18,965 nucleotides of DNA from Stenotrophomonas maltophilia (GCA_002387845.1 DGLB01000014.1:584-19548); one strand, 5' to 3'; counted from the first letter of the stretch, positions 4,580 to 13,038 are shown. Translations and numbers: made by a program. The notes: generated by a model from the letters alone, not told the origin.

Positions 4580-7129
4580 ATGACGACCCGTGCCGCCACC
4601 GTTTTCTCAACCTCCATCGGCGCGCGCCTTGCGCTGCTGATGGGCGTGATCACCACCGTGGCCTTTGTGATCCTGGCCGCGCTGATCTACCGCCAGGCTG
4701 CCACCAGCTACCAGGCCCGCGTGGAAGCAGGGCTGCAGTCCTCCACCGACCTGATGCGCGATTCGGTTGAGCTGTACGACCGCAGCCTCAGCGAAAGCAC
4801 CGAGCGCATGGCCGGTACCTTCCGCGCCATGCTGCCCGCCGGCGACATCAGCGTGGACGCGACCAAGCCGGTCACCGTCGGCGAACGCGCCACCCCCCGC
4901 TTGTTGATGGGCACGGACACCCTCAACCTGCAGGAAGGCGTGGTGGACCGCTTCGCTGAAGCCACCGGCGGCGTGGCCACGGTGTTCGTGCGCGATGGCG
5001 ACGACTTCGTGCGTGTGACCACGTCGCTGCGCAACGCCGAAGGCAACCGCGCCATGGGCACGGTGCTGGACCATGCCAGCCCGGCGTACCCGAAGATGAT
5101 CGCCGGCGAGGCCTACACCGGTCCGGCGCGTCTGTTCGGCGTCGACTACATGACCCATTACATGCCGTTGAAGGACGCCGCCGGTGAAGTGACCGCGATC
5201 GCCTTCATCGGGCAGAACTACACCGACGGCCTGGCTGCGCTGAAGGCACGCCTGCGCGATTCGAAGCTGGGCAAGGAAGGTCACTTCCTGGCCGTGAACA
5301 CGCGTGCGGGCGATGACTTCGGCACCCTGGTGGCCGCTTCCAATGGTGAAGGCGAAAAGCTGCCGGCACTGGTTGATGAGGCCGACAAGCCGCAGCTCGA
5401 AGCGCTGCTGGCCGGCACCCTCACCCAGGCGACGTTGCATCTGCGTCCCAGCAAGGACGCACCGGCGCAGGCCTACTTCGTCACCGCGCAGACCTACGGC
5501 CCCTGGAAATGGACCGTGCTGGGCCTGGAACCGACCTCGGTGCTGGCTGCTGTGCTGAACAAGCTGATGCTGCAGACCGCGCTGGTCTCCGGCCTGGGCC
5601 TGCTGGCGGTGATCGTGGCGCTGGTGCTGGTGGTGCGGCGCATGCTGACCGTGCCGCTGGCAGCGGCCGGGCAGGTGGCGCGCGACGTCGCCGCCGGCCG
5701 CCTGGATCGCACCATCACGGTGAAGAGCCAGGACGAAGTGGGCCAGCTGATGACCGCGCTGCGCCAGATGCAGGACAAGCTGCGCGACATCATCGCCGCA
5801 CAGAATGAAATGGGCGCGCAGCACGCCGCAGGCACCATCAGCCATCGCATTGATGCCAGCGCCTTCCAGGGCGAATTCCGCACCATGGTGGAGGGCACCA
5901 ACGAGCTGGTGGACGCCCACATCGCGGTGAAGATGCGCATGGTGGCGTTGGTTGCCCGCTACGCAGATGGCGACCTCTCGGAAAAAATGGAGCAGCTGCC
6001 GGGCGAAAAAGCCCGCATCACCGAAGCGGTGAACGGGGTGCGCGGCCGCCTGCAGGACATCAATGGCGAGATCAAGCGTCTGGTGGACGCGGCGGCGGCG
6101 GGTGACTTCAGCGTGCGCGGTGATACCGATGCCTACCGCCACGATTTCAAGGACATGGTGCAGGGCCTGAACACCCTGATGATCACTGCCGACCGCAACC
6201 TGGCCGCGCTGTCGGGCCTGCTGCGCGCGTTGGCCGAGGGCGACCTGCGCGGTCGCATCGAAGGGCAGTTCCAGGGCGTGTTCGCCACCATGCGTGACGA
6301 CGCCAATGCCACCGTGGCGCAGCTGACCCACATCGTCAGCGGCATTCAGCAGGCGGCGGTCTCGGTGGCCACGGCCTCGGCCGAGATCGCAGCCGGCAAC
6401 GACGACCTGTCACGCCGCACCGAGCAGCAGGCGGCCAGCCTGGAAGAGTCGGCCGCGTCGCTGGAAGAGCTGACCAGTGCGGTGAAGCAGAACGCCGACC
6501 ACGCCCGTCGCGCCGACCGGCTGGCGTCGGAAGCCTCCGAAGTGGCCGCCCAGGGCGGCGCAGCGGTGGCGCAGGTGGTGCAGACCATGGCCGGCATCGA
6601 AGCCTCGTCGCACCGCATTGCCGACATCACCGCGGTGATCGACGGCATTGCCTTCCAGACCAACATCCTGGCCTTGAACGCAGCGGTAGAAGCGGCGCGC
6701 GCCGGCGAAGAAGGCCGTGGTTTTGCGGTGGTGGCCTCGGAAGTACGCGCATTGGCGCAGCGTTCGGCCAGCGCGGCCAAAGAGATCAAGGGCCTGATCG
6801 AGGCCTCGGTGGCCCAGGTGGCCGACGGCAATGAACTGGCCAGCCAGGCGGGGCAGACCCTGCAGCGCGTGGTGGCCTCGGTAAGCGAGCTGGGTGGGCT
6901 GATCGAAGAGATCGCCAACGCCAGCCAGGAACAGGCGGCAGGGATCGAGCAGGTCAACCAGAGCATCGTGCAGATGGATGGTGTGACCCAGCAGAACGCT
7001 GCCCTCGTCGAGGAGGCTTCGGCCGCTGCGCGTGCTCTCAACGCGCAGTCGTCCGAGCTGCAGCAATCGGTCGGGCAATTCCGCCTGGCCGACGCGCAGC
7101 CCGCGCGCAAGGAGCGCGTCGCGGCCTGA
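4580..7129 (+). CDS. Methyl-accepting chemotaxis protein with Cache-type sensor and several HAMP-like units
   Basis: This 849-residue inner-membrane chemoreceptor has TM1 at about residues 17-37 and a periplasmic domain of roughly 285 residues. The end of that domain (THYMPLKDAAG, AFIGQNYTDG, GPWKWTVLGLEP) fits the Cache_3-Cache_2 type. TM2 lies at about 329-352, followed by HAMP. A stretch of about 200 residues then contains further HAMP-like units ending in AGDFSVRG and EGDLRGRI. The signalling domain has the conserved hairpin tip EAARAGEEGRGFAVVA near residues 705-720. It controls CheA through CheW and is a CheR/CheB methylation substrate. The C-terminus ARKERVAA lacks the CheR-docking pentapeptide. 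ATG 4580 follows the sigma-28 promoter; the ribosome-binding site is weak. Ligand unknown; small organic acids are common for such sensors. Confidence 0.9.
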   Translation: MTTRAATVFSTSIGARLALLMGVITTVAFVILAALIYRQAATSYQARVEAGLQSSTDLMRDSVELYDRSLSESTERMAGTFRAMLPAGDISVDATKPVTVGERATPRLLMGTDTLNLQEGVVDRFAEATGGVATVFVRDGDDFVRVTTSLRNAEGNRAMGTVLDHASPAYPKMIAGEAYTGPARLFGVDYMTHYMPLKDAAGEVTAIAFIGQNYTDGLAALKARLRDSKLGKEGHFLAVNTRAGDDFGTLVAASNGEGEKLPALVDEADKPQLEALLAGTLTQATLHLRPSKDAPAQAYFVTAQTYGPWKWTVLGLEPTSVLAAVLNKLMLQTALVSGLGLLAVIVALVLVVRRMLTVPLAAAGQVARDVAAGRLDRTITVKSQDEVGQLMTALRQMQDKLRDIIAAQNEMGAQHAAGTISHRIDASAFQGEFRTMVEGTNELVDAHIAVKMRMVALVARYADGDLSEKMEQLPGEKARITEAVNGVRGRLQDINGEIKRLVDAAAAGDFSVRGDTDAYRHDFKDMVQGLNTLMITADRNLAALSGLLRALAEGDLRGRIEGQFQGVFATMRDDANATVAQLTHIVSGIQQAAVSVATASAEIAAGNDDLSRRTEQQAASLEESAASLEELTSAVKQNADHARRADRLASEASEVAAQGGAAVAQVVQTMAGIEASSHRIADITAVIDGIAFQTNILALNAAVEAARAGEEGRGFAVVASEVRALAQRSASAAKEIKGLIEASVAQVADGNELASQAGQTLQRVVASVSELGGLIEEIANASQEQAAGIEQVNQSIVQMDGVTQQNAALVEEASAAARALNAQSSELQQSVGQFRLADAQPARKERVAA

Positions 7130-7135
7130 TCGGGT

Positions 7136-7175
7136 GCGGTGGCGTCTGTGGTTGGGGAGCTGCAGACGCCACCGC
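7136..7175 (+). terminator. Strong hairpin after the chemoreceptor gene
   Basis: A perfect 13-bp stem (GCGGTGGCGTCTG with CAGACGCCACCGC) encloses a 14-nt loop and starts 7 nt after the stop codon. No U-tract follows, so it is either a weak intrinsic terminator or a 3'-end stabiliser. Confidence 0.6.
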
Positions 7176-7220
7176 CGGATCTAAGGTCGTATGGGTCGGA
7201 AACAGTTGAACGGACAGGAT

Positions 7221-7259
7221 CGGGCATATCCGACCGGGCAGTGAGCGGGCATAATCCGC
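7221..7259 (+). promoter_or_regulatory. Direct repeat with -10-like element upstream of the TonB receptor
   Basis: CGGGCATATCCG (7221-7232) recurs as CGGGCATAATCCG (7247-7259), 26 bp apart start to start. The second copy includes CATAAT (7250-7255), a fair -10 hexamer, but no convincing -35 stands 17 nt upstream. The arrangement could be a regulator-bound promoter or a duplication. Confidence 0.35.
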
Positions 7260-7289
7260 GCCATTGATCCCGGCCGATCGCCAGCAGAT

Positions 7290-7328
7290 CAGGGGTGGGG
7301 ACGGAAGGCCGTCCCCCGCAACGCCCTG
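7290..7328 (+). other. Nested hairpin in the leader of the TonB-dependent receptor
   Basis: The inner stem GGGGACGG (7297-7304), loop AAGG, and CCGTCCCC (7309-7316) are perfect. They are enclosed by CAGGG (7290-7294) pairing with CCCTG (7324-7328). If transcription starts near 7262, this lies early in a leader of about 150 nt. I could not match it to a known riboswitch class. Confidence 0.45.
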
Positions 7329-7371
7329 AAACCAGACTGCAACATCCATTTTCCATGATGCCGCAACGTGC

Positions 7372-7389
7372 AGCCGGGCAAGCCCGGCT
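7372..7389 (-). repeat. Short palindrome of the GTAG type in the receptor leader
   Basis: The 18-bp palindrome is the reverse complement of the hairpin core found twice at 4082-4132. Its head is GTAA instead of GTAG. It ends 27 nt before the ATG of the receptor gene and so lies in the 5' leader, an unusual place for such repeats. Confidence 0.65.
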
Positions 7390-7416
7390 TTACGCCGTTC
7401 ACTGACCGAGACCTAC

Positions 7417-9735
7417 ATGTCTGCCCATCGCAACACCCTGATTCCCGCTCCTTTCCCTACCTCCCGTGCGCCGCGCCCGCAGGCGCTGGCGCTGGCCTGC
7501 ACCACGCTGCTGGGCCTGAGTGGCACCGCGCTGGCGCAGGACGCCACCCCCACGTCGCTGGATGCGATCACCGTGACCGCCGACCACCGCGAGCGCAACC
7601 TGCAGGAAGTGCCGGTGTCCGTGGGCGTGGTGCAGGGCGAGAAGATCCGCGACTTCACCGCCAGCGGTGACGACACTCTGCTGGCGCTGTCGGGCAAGGT
7701 GCCCAGCTTCTACGCGGAAACCACCACCGGCCGTATCTTCCCGCGCTTCTACATCCGCGGCCTGGGCAACATCGACTTCTACCTGGGTGCCTCGCAGCCG
7801 GTGTCGATCATCCAGGACGACGTGGTGCTGGAACACGTGGTGCTGAAGTCCAACCCGGTCTATGACGTGGACCAGATTGAAGTGCTGCGTGGCCCGCAGG
7901 GCACGCTGTTCGGCCGCAACACCACTGCGGGCATCGTCAAGTTCGACACCATCAAGCCCAGCCAGGACTACAGCGGCCGCGTGCAGGCCAGCTATGGCAG
8001 CTACGGCAGCGTGGCAGTGGACGGCGGCTTCGGCGGCCCGATCAACGACATCGCCTCGTTCCGTGTGTCGGCGCTGTACCAGCACCGCGACGATTACGTG
8101 GACAACACCTACACCGGCCCCAGCGCCGATGGCACGGTGAGCCCGCGCAGGAACACCATGGGCGGCTTCGACGACCGCAACGTACGCGCCCAGCTGCTGC
8201 TGCAGCCCAGCGACAACTTCTCGCTGCTGGCTTCGGCCCACGCCCGCGACTACGAAGGCACCTCGACCCTGTTCCTGCGCGGTGCGCTGACCCGTGGCTC
8301 GAACAGGAGCGACGCCTCGCGTGACGAAGTGGCCTTTGACGAAGCCGACAACAACCCGCAGGCGTACAAGACCTACGGTGGTTCGGTGAAGGCCGTGTAC
8401 GACTTCGGCAACCTCTCGCTGACCTCGATCACGGCCTACGAAACCACCTCCGGTTACAGCCGTGGCGACACCGACGGCGGTGCCGCCGCTGATTTCCCGG
8501 TAAACGGCGTGGCCAATGGCTACGGCCAGTCGATGGGCCAGATCCGTGACCTGGACCAGTGGACCCAGGAAATCCGCCTGGCCAACGCCGACAGCAACCG
8601 CCTGAAGTGGCAGGTCGGCGCGTTCTACTTCGACGGCCGCGACACCACCGACTTCTACCAGCGCGCCTGGTTCCTGCAGGGCACCGCCCGCAACCCGAAC
8701 AACTGGGTGCGCCTGCGCAACACCAACACCTCGTGGGCCGGCTTCGGCCAGGTCAGCTATGACGTCACCGACAAGTTCACCCTGACCGCCGGCCTGCGCC
8801 AGACCCGCGACGAAAAGCGCACCCGCCTGTTGAAGACCGCCGATACCGCCGCTGGCGTGGTCACGTACCGCGGCCGCACCGACGTGGAAATGGCCGACAC
8901 CACCCCCAGCTGGGACGTGAGCGCGATGTACGCGTTCAACCCGCAGGTGAGCGTGTACGCCAAGGTGGCACGTGGCTTCCGTGGCCCGACCATCCAGGGC
9001 CGCTCGGCCGTGTTCAATGCCGACTTCACCACGGCCGATTCGGAAACCATCCTGTCGTGGGAAGCAGGCGTGAAGAGCAGCCTGTGGGACAACCGCCTGC
9101 GTTTGAACGCAGCGGCGTTCACCTACACGGTCAACGACATCCAGCTCAACGGCAACGATTCCAACGGCAACGGCGTGCTGTTCAACGCCGACAAGGCCAA
9201 GGCCTACGGCGTGGAAGCGGACATGGAGCTGCGCCCGATTCCGAACCTGAGCCTGAGTGCCGGTTTCAGCTGGCTGCACAGCGAGATCCAGGACGACCGC
9301 GTGTATGCCCAGGTGTGCGCGCTGAACGGCGCGGTGGTGTGCGACGTGTACGACCCGACCATCAAGGTGGGGGCGAACACCTTCGCGCAGATCAACGGCA
9401 ACCCGTTGCCGAACGCACCGAAGTACAACCTGAACTTCGCCGCGCGTTACGACATGCCGGTGAACGATGCCGACGTGTTCTTCGTGTCCACCGACTGGAA
9501 CAAGCAGGGCTATACCAGCTTCGTGCTGTATGACTCAGCCGAGTTCAATTCCAAGGGCAGCTTTGAAGGTGGGTTGAAGCTGGGTTACTCGGGCAACTAC
9601 GGTGCTTGGGAAGTGGCGGCGTTCGCGCGCAACATCACCAACGAGAAGAACCTGAAGGGTGTGATCGAGAACTACATGGCCGCGGTGTACAACGAACCGC
9701 GCACCGTGGGGGTTTCGTTGAATCTGAACTGGTGA
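7417..9735 (+). CDS. TonB-dependent outer-membrane receptor
   Basis: This 772-residue outer-membrane transporter has a signal peptide at residues 1-40 (ALALACTTLLGLSGTALA-QD), a TonB box around residues 50-56 (AITVTAD), and a plug domain that includes VPVSVGVV and the hallmark VLRGPQGTLFGRNTTAG. A 22-strand barrel should follow. The C-terminus is VSLNLNW, with the terminal aromatic residue used for BAM assembly. It would import a siderophore or another scarce ligand using TonB-ExbBD energy. The sequence style is that of the broad iron-complex group; no neighbouring gene reveals the ligand. ATG 7417 gives the signal peptide a long polar n-region and has only a weak ribosome-binding site. An intrinsic terminator follows, so the gene is monocistronic. 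Confidence 0.9.
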   Translation: MSAHRNTLIPAPFPTSRAPRPQALALACTTLLGLSGTALAQDATPTSLDAITVTADHRERNLQEVPVSVGVVQGEKIRDFTASGDDTLLALSGKVPSFYAETTTGRIFPRFYIRGLGNIDFYLGASQPVSIIQDDVVLEHVVLKSNPVYDVDQIEVLRGPQGTLFGRNTTAGIVKFDTIKPSQDYSGRVQASYGSYGSVAVDGGFGGPINDIASFRVSALYQHRDDYVDNTYTGPSADGTVSPRRNTMGGFDDRNVRAQLLLQPSDNFSLLASAHARDYEGTSTLFLRGALTRGSNRSDASRDEVAFDEADNNPQAYKTYGGSVKAVYDFGNLSLTSITAYETTSGYSRGDTDGGAAADFPVNGVANGYGQSMGQIRDLDQWTQEIRLANADSNRLKWQVGAFYFDGRDTTDFYQRAWFLQGTARNPNNWVRLRNTNTSWAGFGQVSYDVTDKFTLTAGLRQTRDEKRTRLLKTADTAAGVVTYRGRTDVEMADTTPSWDVSAMYAFNPQVSVYAKVARGFRGPTIQGRSAVFNADFTTADSETILSWEAGVKSSLWDNRLRLNAAAFTYTVNDIQLNGNDSNGNGVLFNADKAKAYGVEADMELRPIPNLSLSAGFSWLHSEIQDDRVYAQVCALNGAVVCDVYDPTIKVGANTFAQINGNPLPNAPKYNLNFAARYDMPVNDADVFFVSTDWNKQGYTSFVLYDSAEFNSKGSFEGGLKLGYSGNYGAWEVAAFARNITNEKNLKGVIENYMAAVYNEPRTVGVSLNLNW

Positions 9736-9744
9736 TGTGAAAGG

Positions 9745-9776
9745 CAAGGCCCCGCTGATGCGGGGCCTTGTTGTTT
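9745..9776 (+). terminator. Intrinsic terminator of the TonB receptor gene
   Basis: A perfect 11-bp stem CAAGGCCCCGC / GCGGGGCCTTG with loop TGAT is followed by TTGTTT. It starts 10 nt after the stop codon. On the minus strand the tail is weaker (CCTTTC), but it may also stop rnd transcripts. Confidence 0.9.
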
Positions 9777-9798
9777 CGGTGCGGTGCGCGTCGTCAAT

Positions 9799-9843
9799 GC
9801 GCTGATTGGCGTTATCGGCAGTCGTCTTGCGACCGACTCTACC
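9799..9843 (-). repeat. GTAG-type extragenic palindrome, copy 4
   Basis: On the minus strand it starts GGTAGAGTCGGTCG and shares GACGACTGCCGATAACG with copy 1. The second hairpin has one mismatch (GCCGAT / ATCAGC). It lies between the convergent receptor and rnd genes. Confidence 0.7.
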
Positions 9844-9875
9844 GCCGACGGTCCGCGCGAAATGCCTGGCGATCC

Positions 9876-9898
9876 GTAGTGACACGCCATGCGTGTCA
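9876..9898 (+). repeat. Short GTAG palindrome
   Basis: GTAG is followed by the perfect hairpin TGACACGC-CAT-GCGTGTCA. It has the same architecture as the other short GTAG repeats but a different stem sequence. It lies about 40 bp beyond the rnd stop codon. Confidence 0.65.
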
Positions 9899-9940
9899 TA
9901 CGTAATGCCCGATCCGGGCGACGGCATGCACGGCGCGGGT

Positions 9941-11029
9941 TTACGCGGGCAACGCCGCCTGCAGGCGCGATTCCAGCTCGGCCTGCCTCCAACCCGCCAG
10001 CGCGGCCGGCCACTGCCGGCTTTCCAGATAGCTTTCCAGATGCTTGCGCGAGGCCAGCACGCCGTCGGGCAGCCCCAGCTCCGCCGTGCGCGCACTCACC
10101 GCGTCCTGCAGCTTCTTCAGTGCCTGTTTGTTGCCGTCATTGGCCGGCAGCGCCAAAGGTGCCTGCGCTTCATCGTCCAGCGGGGTCACCAGGGCATGCC
10201 ACACGGCCCCGGCCAGCTTGCGCGGTGCCTTGGGGAAGCTGTCCATCAGCTTGCCCAGCGCCTCCTGGTCGGCGGGCGGGGTACGCGCCAGCTGCGCCGC
10301 CAGTTCGTTGTCCAGGATCCAGCTGCGCGGGCGATCGCTGCTGCGTGCCTGCACGTCGCGCCAGCGCAGCAGGCGCAACAGGCGCAGCTGTGACGCGGCA
10401 TCCATGAACTGCGCCGAGCGCATCGCCACATGCGGCCAGCGCTCCTCGTCATGCTCCACGCTTCCCAGCAGGCGCTCGGCATCGTCGCTCAGCCACTGGC
10501 GGCGGCCCTGTTCCTGCAGCTTGGCCTCGATCGCGTCATGCAGGGCGAACAGGTATTCCACGTCGTCGGCGGCGTACTGCAGCTGTGCATCGGACAACGG
10601 CCGGCGCATCCAGTCCGAGCGGGTCTCGCCCTTGGGCAGGGTGACGCCGGTGATCGCGGTGACCAGCTTCTGGTAGCCCATGCCGCCGCCGATGCCGGCC
10701 AGCGCCGCGCCGATCTGGGTATCGAACAGCGGGCGCGGCAGCACGCCACAGGCCACCTTGAAGGTGACCAGGTCCTCGCTGGCGCTGTGCATGATCTTCA
10801 GAATCGAGGTATCCGCCAGCCACTGCGCCAGCGCTTCGTTCATGCCGGGAATCAGCGGGTCGATCAGCAGCACCTCGTCGCCAACGGCCATCTGTACCAG
10901 GGCCAGCTGCGGCCAATAGGTGCGTTCGCGGATGAATTCGGTGTCCAGGCCGATGCGGGTGGGGCGCTGGCGGAAGCGTTCGTCCAGTTCCGCCGGGGTT
11001 TTGATCCAATAGGCCACGTAGGGTTCCAT
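9941..11029 (-). CDS. rnd: Ribonuclease D
   Basis: The 362-residue enzyme is a 3'-5' exoribonuclease that trims tRNA precursors and other stable RNAs in the cytosol. The DEDDy catalytic residues are visible: Asp29 and Glu31 in GLDTEF, Asp86 in HSASEDL, Tyr152 and Asp156 in YAADDVEY. FDTQIGAALAG and MGYQKLV are typical RNase D segments. The HRDC domain occupies about residues 210-290 (WRDVQARSSDRPRSWILDNE). Length is close to the 375 residues of E. coli. ATG 11029 is taken; the ribosome-binding site is poor. A candidate -10, TATCCT (minus, 11058-11053), lies 23 nt upstream. It diverges from the SUMF1 lipoprotein gene across 68 bp. Confidence 0.92.
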   Translation of the reverse strand: MEPYVAYWIKTPAELDERFRQRPTRIGLDTEFIRERTYWPQLALVQMAVGDEVLLIDPLIPGMNEALAQWLADTSILKIMHSASEDLVTFKVACGVLPRPLFDTQIGAALAGIGGGMGYQKLVTAITGVTLPKGETRSDWMRRPLSDAQLQYAADDVEYLFALHDAIEAKLQEQGRRQWLSDDAERLLGSVEHDEERWPHVAMRSAQFMDAASQLRLLRLLRWRDVQARSSDRPRSWILDNELAAQLARTPPADQEALGKLMDSFPKAPRKLAGAVWHALVTPLDDEAQAPLALPANDGNKQALKKLQDAVSARTAELGLPDGVLASRKHLESYLESRQWPAALAGWRQAELESRLQAALPA

Positions 11030-11085
11030 GCTGCGGGAATGCTCAGGCGGGCAGGATAACGCGCCTGCACCGGCCCGCGCGCCGT

Positions 11086-11091
11086 TATGAT
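11086..11091 (+). promoter_or_regulatory. -10 element for a leaderless SUMF1-lipoprotein transcript
   Basis: TATGAT differs from TATAAT at one base and ends 6 nt before ATG 11098. Transcription would therefore begin at or within a base or two of the start codon. No Shine-Dalgarno sequence is present, which agrees with a leaderless mRNA. No strong -35 is visible. Confidence 0.5.
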
Positions 11092-11097
11092 GAACGC

Positions 11098-12966
11098 ATG
11101 CTGCGAACCCCCGGTCCCCTGACGCTGCTGCTGGCCACGGTGCTGCTCACCACCACGGCCTGTTCCCCCGACGAAGCCCCCCCTGCGGCGGCGCGCCCGG
11201 CCGAGCCCGATGCTCCGGCCGGCGCCCCGGCACCAGCGCAGGTCACCATTGGCGGGCAGGACGAAGCGGAAACCGTGCAGCGCTGGCAGCCGCCGGCGGT
11301 GGTGATCGAGGACGCCGGCGTGGCCCAGGCCCGCCGCGATGCGGCCAAGGCCTTCGAGAGCGGGCGGCTGTACGAGGACGCCACGGCGGCGCTGCCGATC
11401 TGGCTGGCGCTGCTGCAGCGGGACCCCAAGGACCGCCAGGCCCAGGCCGGGATCAAGCGGGCCAAGGAAACCCTGCTGGACGAGATTACCGCGCTGCTGG
11501 TGCGCCCGCTGCGGCAGCGCGAAGCGGTGGCCAAGGCCGGTGAGATGGGCCTGGTGCTGCTTACCCTGGACCCGGAAGACCCGCGCGTGCGCGCGCTGCA
11601 GTCGCGGGTGGAACTGGCGCAGCGGGTCATCGCCTACAACCGTGCCGGTGAAGAAGATCTGCGCAACGACCGCATCGGCGAAGACGGCGACGGCGCGTTG
11701 CCGAACTTCCGGGAAGCGCTGGCGCTGGCCCCGGACAACGAACGCGCCCGCCAGGGGCTGGCGGCGTCGGAAAGCGCGCTGATCCGCCGCGCCGAAACCG
11801 CCGCGCGCGCCGCCGACTTCACCGGCGCTGGCGTGTGGCTGGCCGAGGCCGCCAAGGTGCGCGATTCGGCCCCCACCATCAATGACGCATTTGAACGGGT
11901 CGAGCGGATCCGTGCCGAAACGCTGGTGCGCCTGCGCGATGAGGGCCTGCGTGACCTGACCAGCGCGCAGGGACTCAAACCGGCGCGGCAGAAGCTGGAA
12001 GACGCGCTGCGCATTGCCATGCCGGGCGACCCGGTGGTGGCGCAGCTGCGCGAACGGATCGAGCTGGTCACCCATTACGGCAGCTTCCGCCCGGGCCAGG
12101 TGTTCAGCGATGCACTGCGCGATGGGGGGCGCGGCCCGCAGATGATCGTGGTGCCCCACGGCGGCTTCCAGATGGGGGCCGCCGAAGGCGAGATCGGGGC
12201 CAGTGACGCGGAGAAACCCGCGCACTACGTCCGCTTCGACCGTGGCTTCGCGATGGCCATGACCGAGGTCACCGTCGCCGACTTCCGCCGTTACGTGCAG
12301 GCCAGCAAGGCACGCCCGCGGGCTACCCGTCGTGGGCATTCCACCGTGTACGACGAGCGCAGCGGCAACTTCATGCTGCGCAGCGGGGTGGACTGGCAGT
12401 CCGGCTATGACGGCAGCCTGGCCATGGCCAATGCGCCGGTCATGCATGTCAGCGTGCGCGACGCCGAGCACTACGCGATGTGGCTGACCGAGCAGACCGG
12501 CCGCTATTACCGGCTGCCCAGTGAAGCCGAGTTCGAATATGCCCTGCGCGCCGGTACCAGCGGGCGCTACCCCTGGGGTGACGAGGGCACGCCGCCGAAG
12601 GGCGCGGGCAACTTCACCGGTGGCGACGACGTGTCGCCGTCCGGGCGGCGCTGGTTCAACGCCTTTGTCGGTTACGGCGACGGCTGGTGGGGCCCCGCGC
12701 CGGTGGGCACCTTCGAGCCCAACGCGTTCGGCCTGCACGACATGGCCGGCAACCTCAGCGAATGGGTGGCCGATTGCTGGCACGCCAGCTACCGGCGTGC
12801 CCCGGCCGACGGTGCCGCCTGGTTCAACCCCGGCTGCCGGCAGCGGGTGATCCGGGGTGGCAACTGGGCCAACGCCCCCGAACAGACCCGTGCGGCATGG
12901 CGGCAGTCGCAGGATTCGGACACCACCAACGCACGGATCGGCTTCCGCCTGGTGCGTGGTATCTGA
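11098..12966 (+). CDS. Lipoprotein with helical-repeat region and SUMF1 (FGE-fold) domain
   Basis: The 622-residue protein begins with a lipoprotein signal (TLLLATVLLTTTAC, Cys22) and a Pro/Ala-rich linker. Residues about 75-340 form a TPR-like helical region (AAKAFESGRLYEDATAALPI and similar repeats). The SUMF1 domain covers about 348-622: VPHGGFQMG, EVTVADFRRY, RLPSEAEFEYALRAG, PWGDEG, FGLHDMAGNLSEWVADCW, RGGNW, RIGFRLVRG. The region after RGGNW (ANAPEQTRAAWRQSQDS) has no cysteine, whereas true formylglycine-generating enzymes carry their catalytic pair there. Catalysis of that kind is therefore unlikely and a structural or binding role is more probable. Two cysteines at ADCWH and NPGCRQ could form a disulfide. 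The M48 protease gene follows 72 bp downstream. Confidence 0.85.
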   Translation: MLRTPGPLTLLLATVLLTTTACSPDEAPPAAARPAEPDAPAGAPAPAQVTIGGQDEAETVQRWQPPAVVIEDAGVAQARRDAAKAFESGRLYEDATAALPIWLALLQRDPKDRQAQAGIKRAKETLLDEITALLVRPLRQREAVAKAGEMGLVLLTLDPEDPRVRALQSRVELAQRVIAYNRAGEEDLRNDRIGEDGDGALPNFREALALAPDNERARQGLAASESALIRRAETAARAADFTGAGVWLAEAAKVRDSAPTINDAFERVERIRAETLVRLRDEGLRDLTSAQGLKPARQKLEDALRIAMPGDPVVAQLRERIELVTHYGSFRPGQVFSDALRDGGRGPQMIVVPHGGFQMGAAEGEIGASDAEKPAHYVRFDRGFAMAMTEVTVADFRRYVQASKARPRATRRGHSTVYDERSGNFMLRSGVDWQSGYDGSLAMANAPVMHVSVRDAEHYAMWLTEQTGRYYRLPSEAEFEYALRAGTSGRYPWGDEGTPPKGAGNFTGGDDVSPSGRRWFNAFVGYGDGWWGPAPVGTFEPNAFGLHDMAGNLSEWVADCWHASYRRAPADGAAWFNPGCRQRVIRGGNWANAPEQTRAAWRQSQDSDTTNARIGFRLVRGI

Positions 12967-13038
12967 CTTCACACGGCACAGGGGTAGGATGACCCCAGCG
13001 CCGGCCAGGGTGAGCCGGCTTCTTCAGGAACCACGACC

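Noticed and set aside
4386..4610. Minus-strand 74-codon frame upstream of the chemoreceptor gene
   Set aside because: It covers the sigma-28 promoter and has no ribosome-binding site or recognisable sequence.
4607..6331. Long minus-strand frame of 574 codons inside the chemoreceptor gene
   Set aside because: It is antisense to a clear receptor gene, is rich in His, Gln and Arg as expected for a reverse frame of GC-rich DNA, and shows no domain.
7290..7328. TPP or cobalamin riboswitch in the receptor leader
   Set aside because: The conserved cores of these classes (for example CTGAGA and ACCTGA of TPP) are absent, so I describe it only as a nested hairpin.
7399..9279. Minus-strand frame of 626 codons inside the TonB receptor gene
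   Set aside because: Its composition (Val, His, Ala, Gly, Arg) is that of an antisense shadow; the plus frame has the plug motif and signal peptide.
10864..12972. Minus-strand frame of 702 codons across rnd and the SUMF1 gene
   Set aside because: It overlaps two well-supported genes, and its end reads the rnd start region in another frame.
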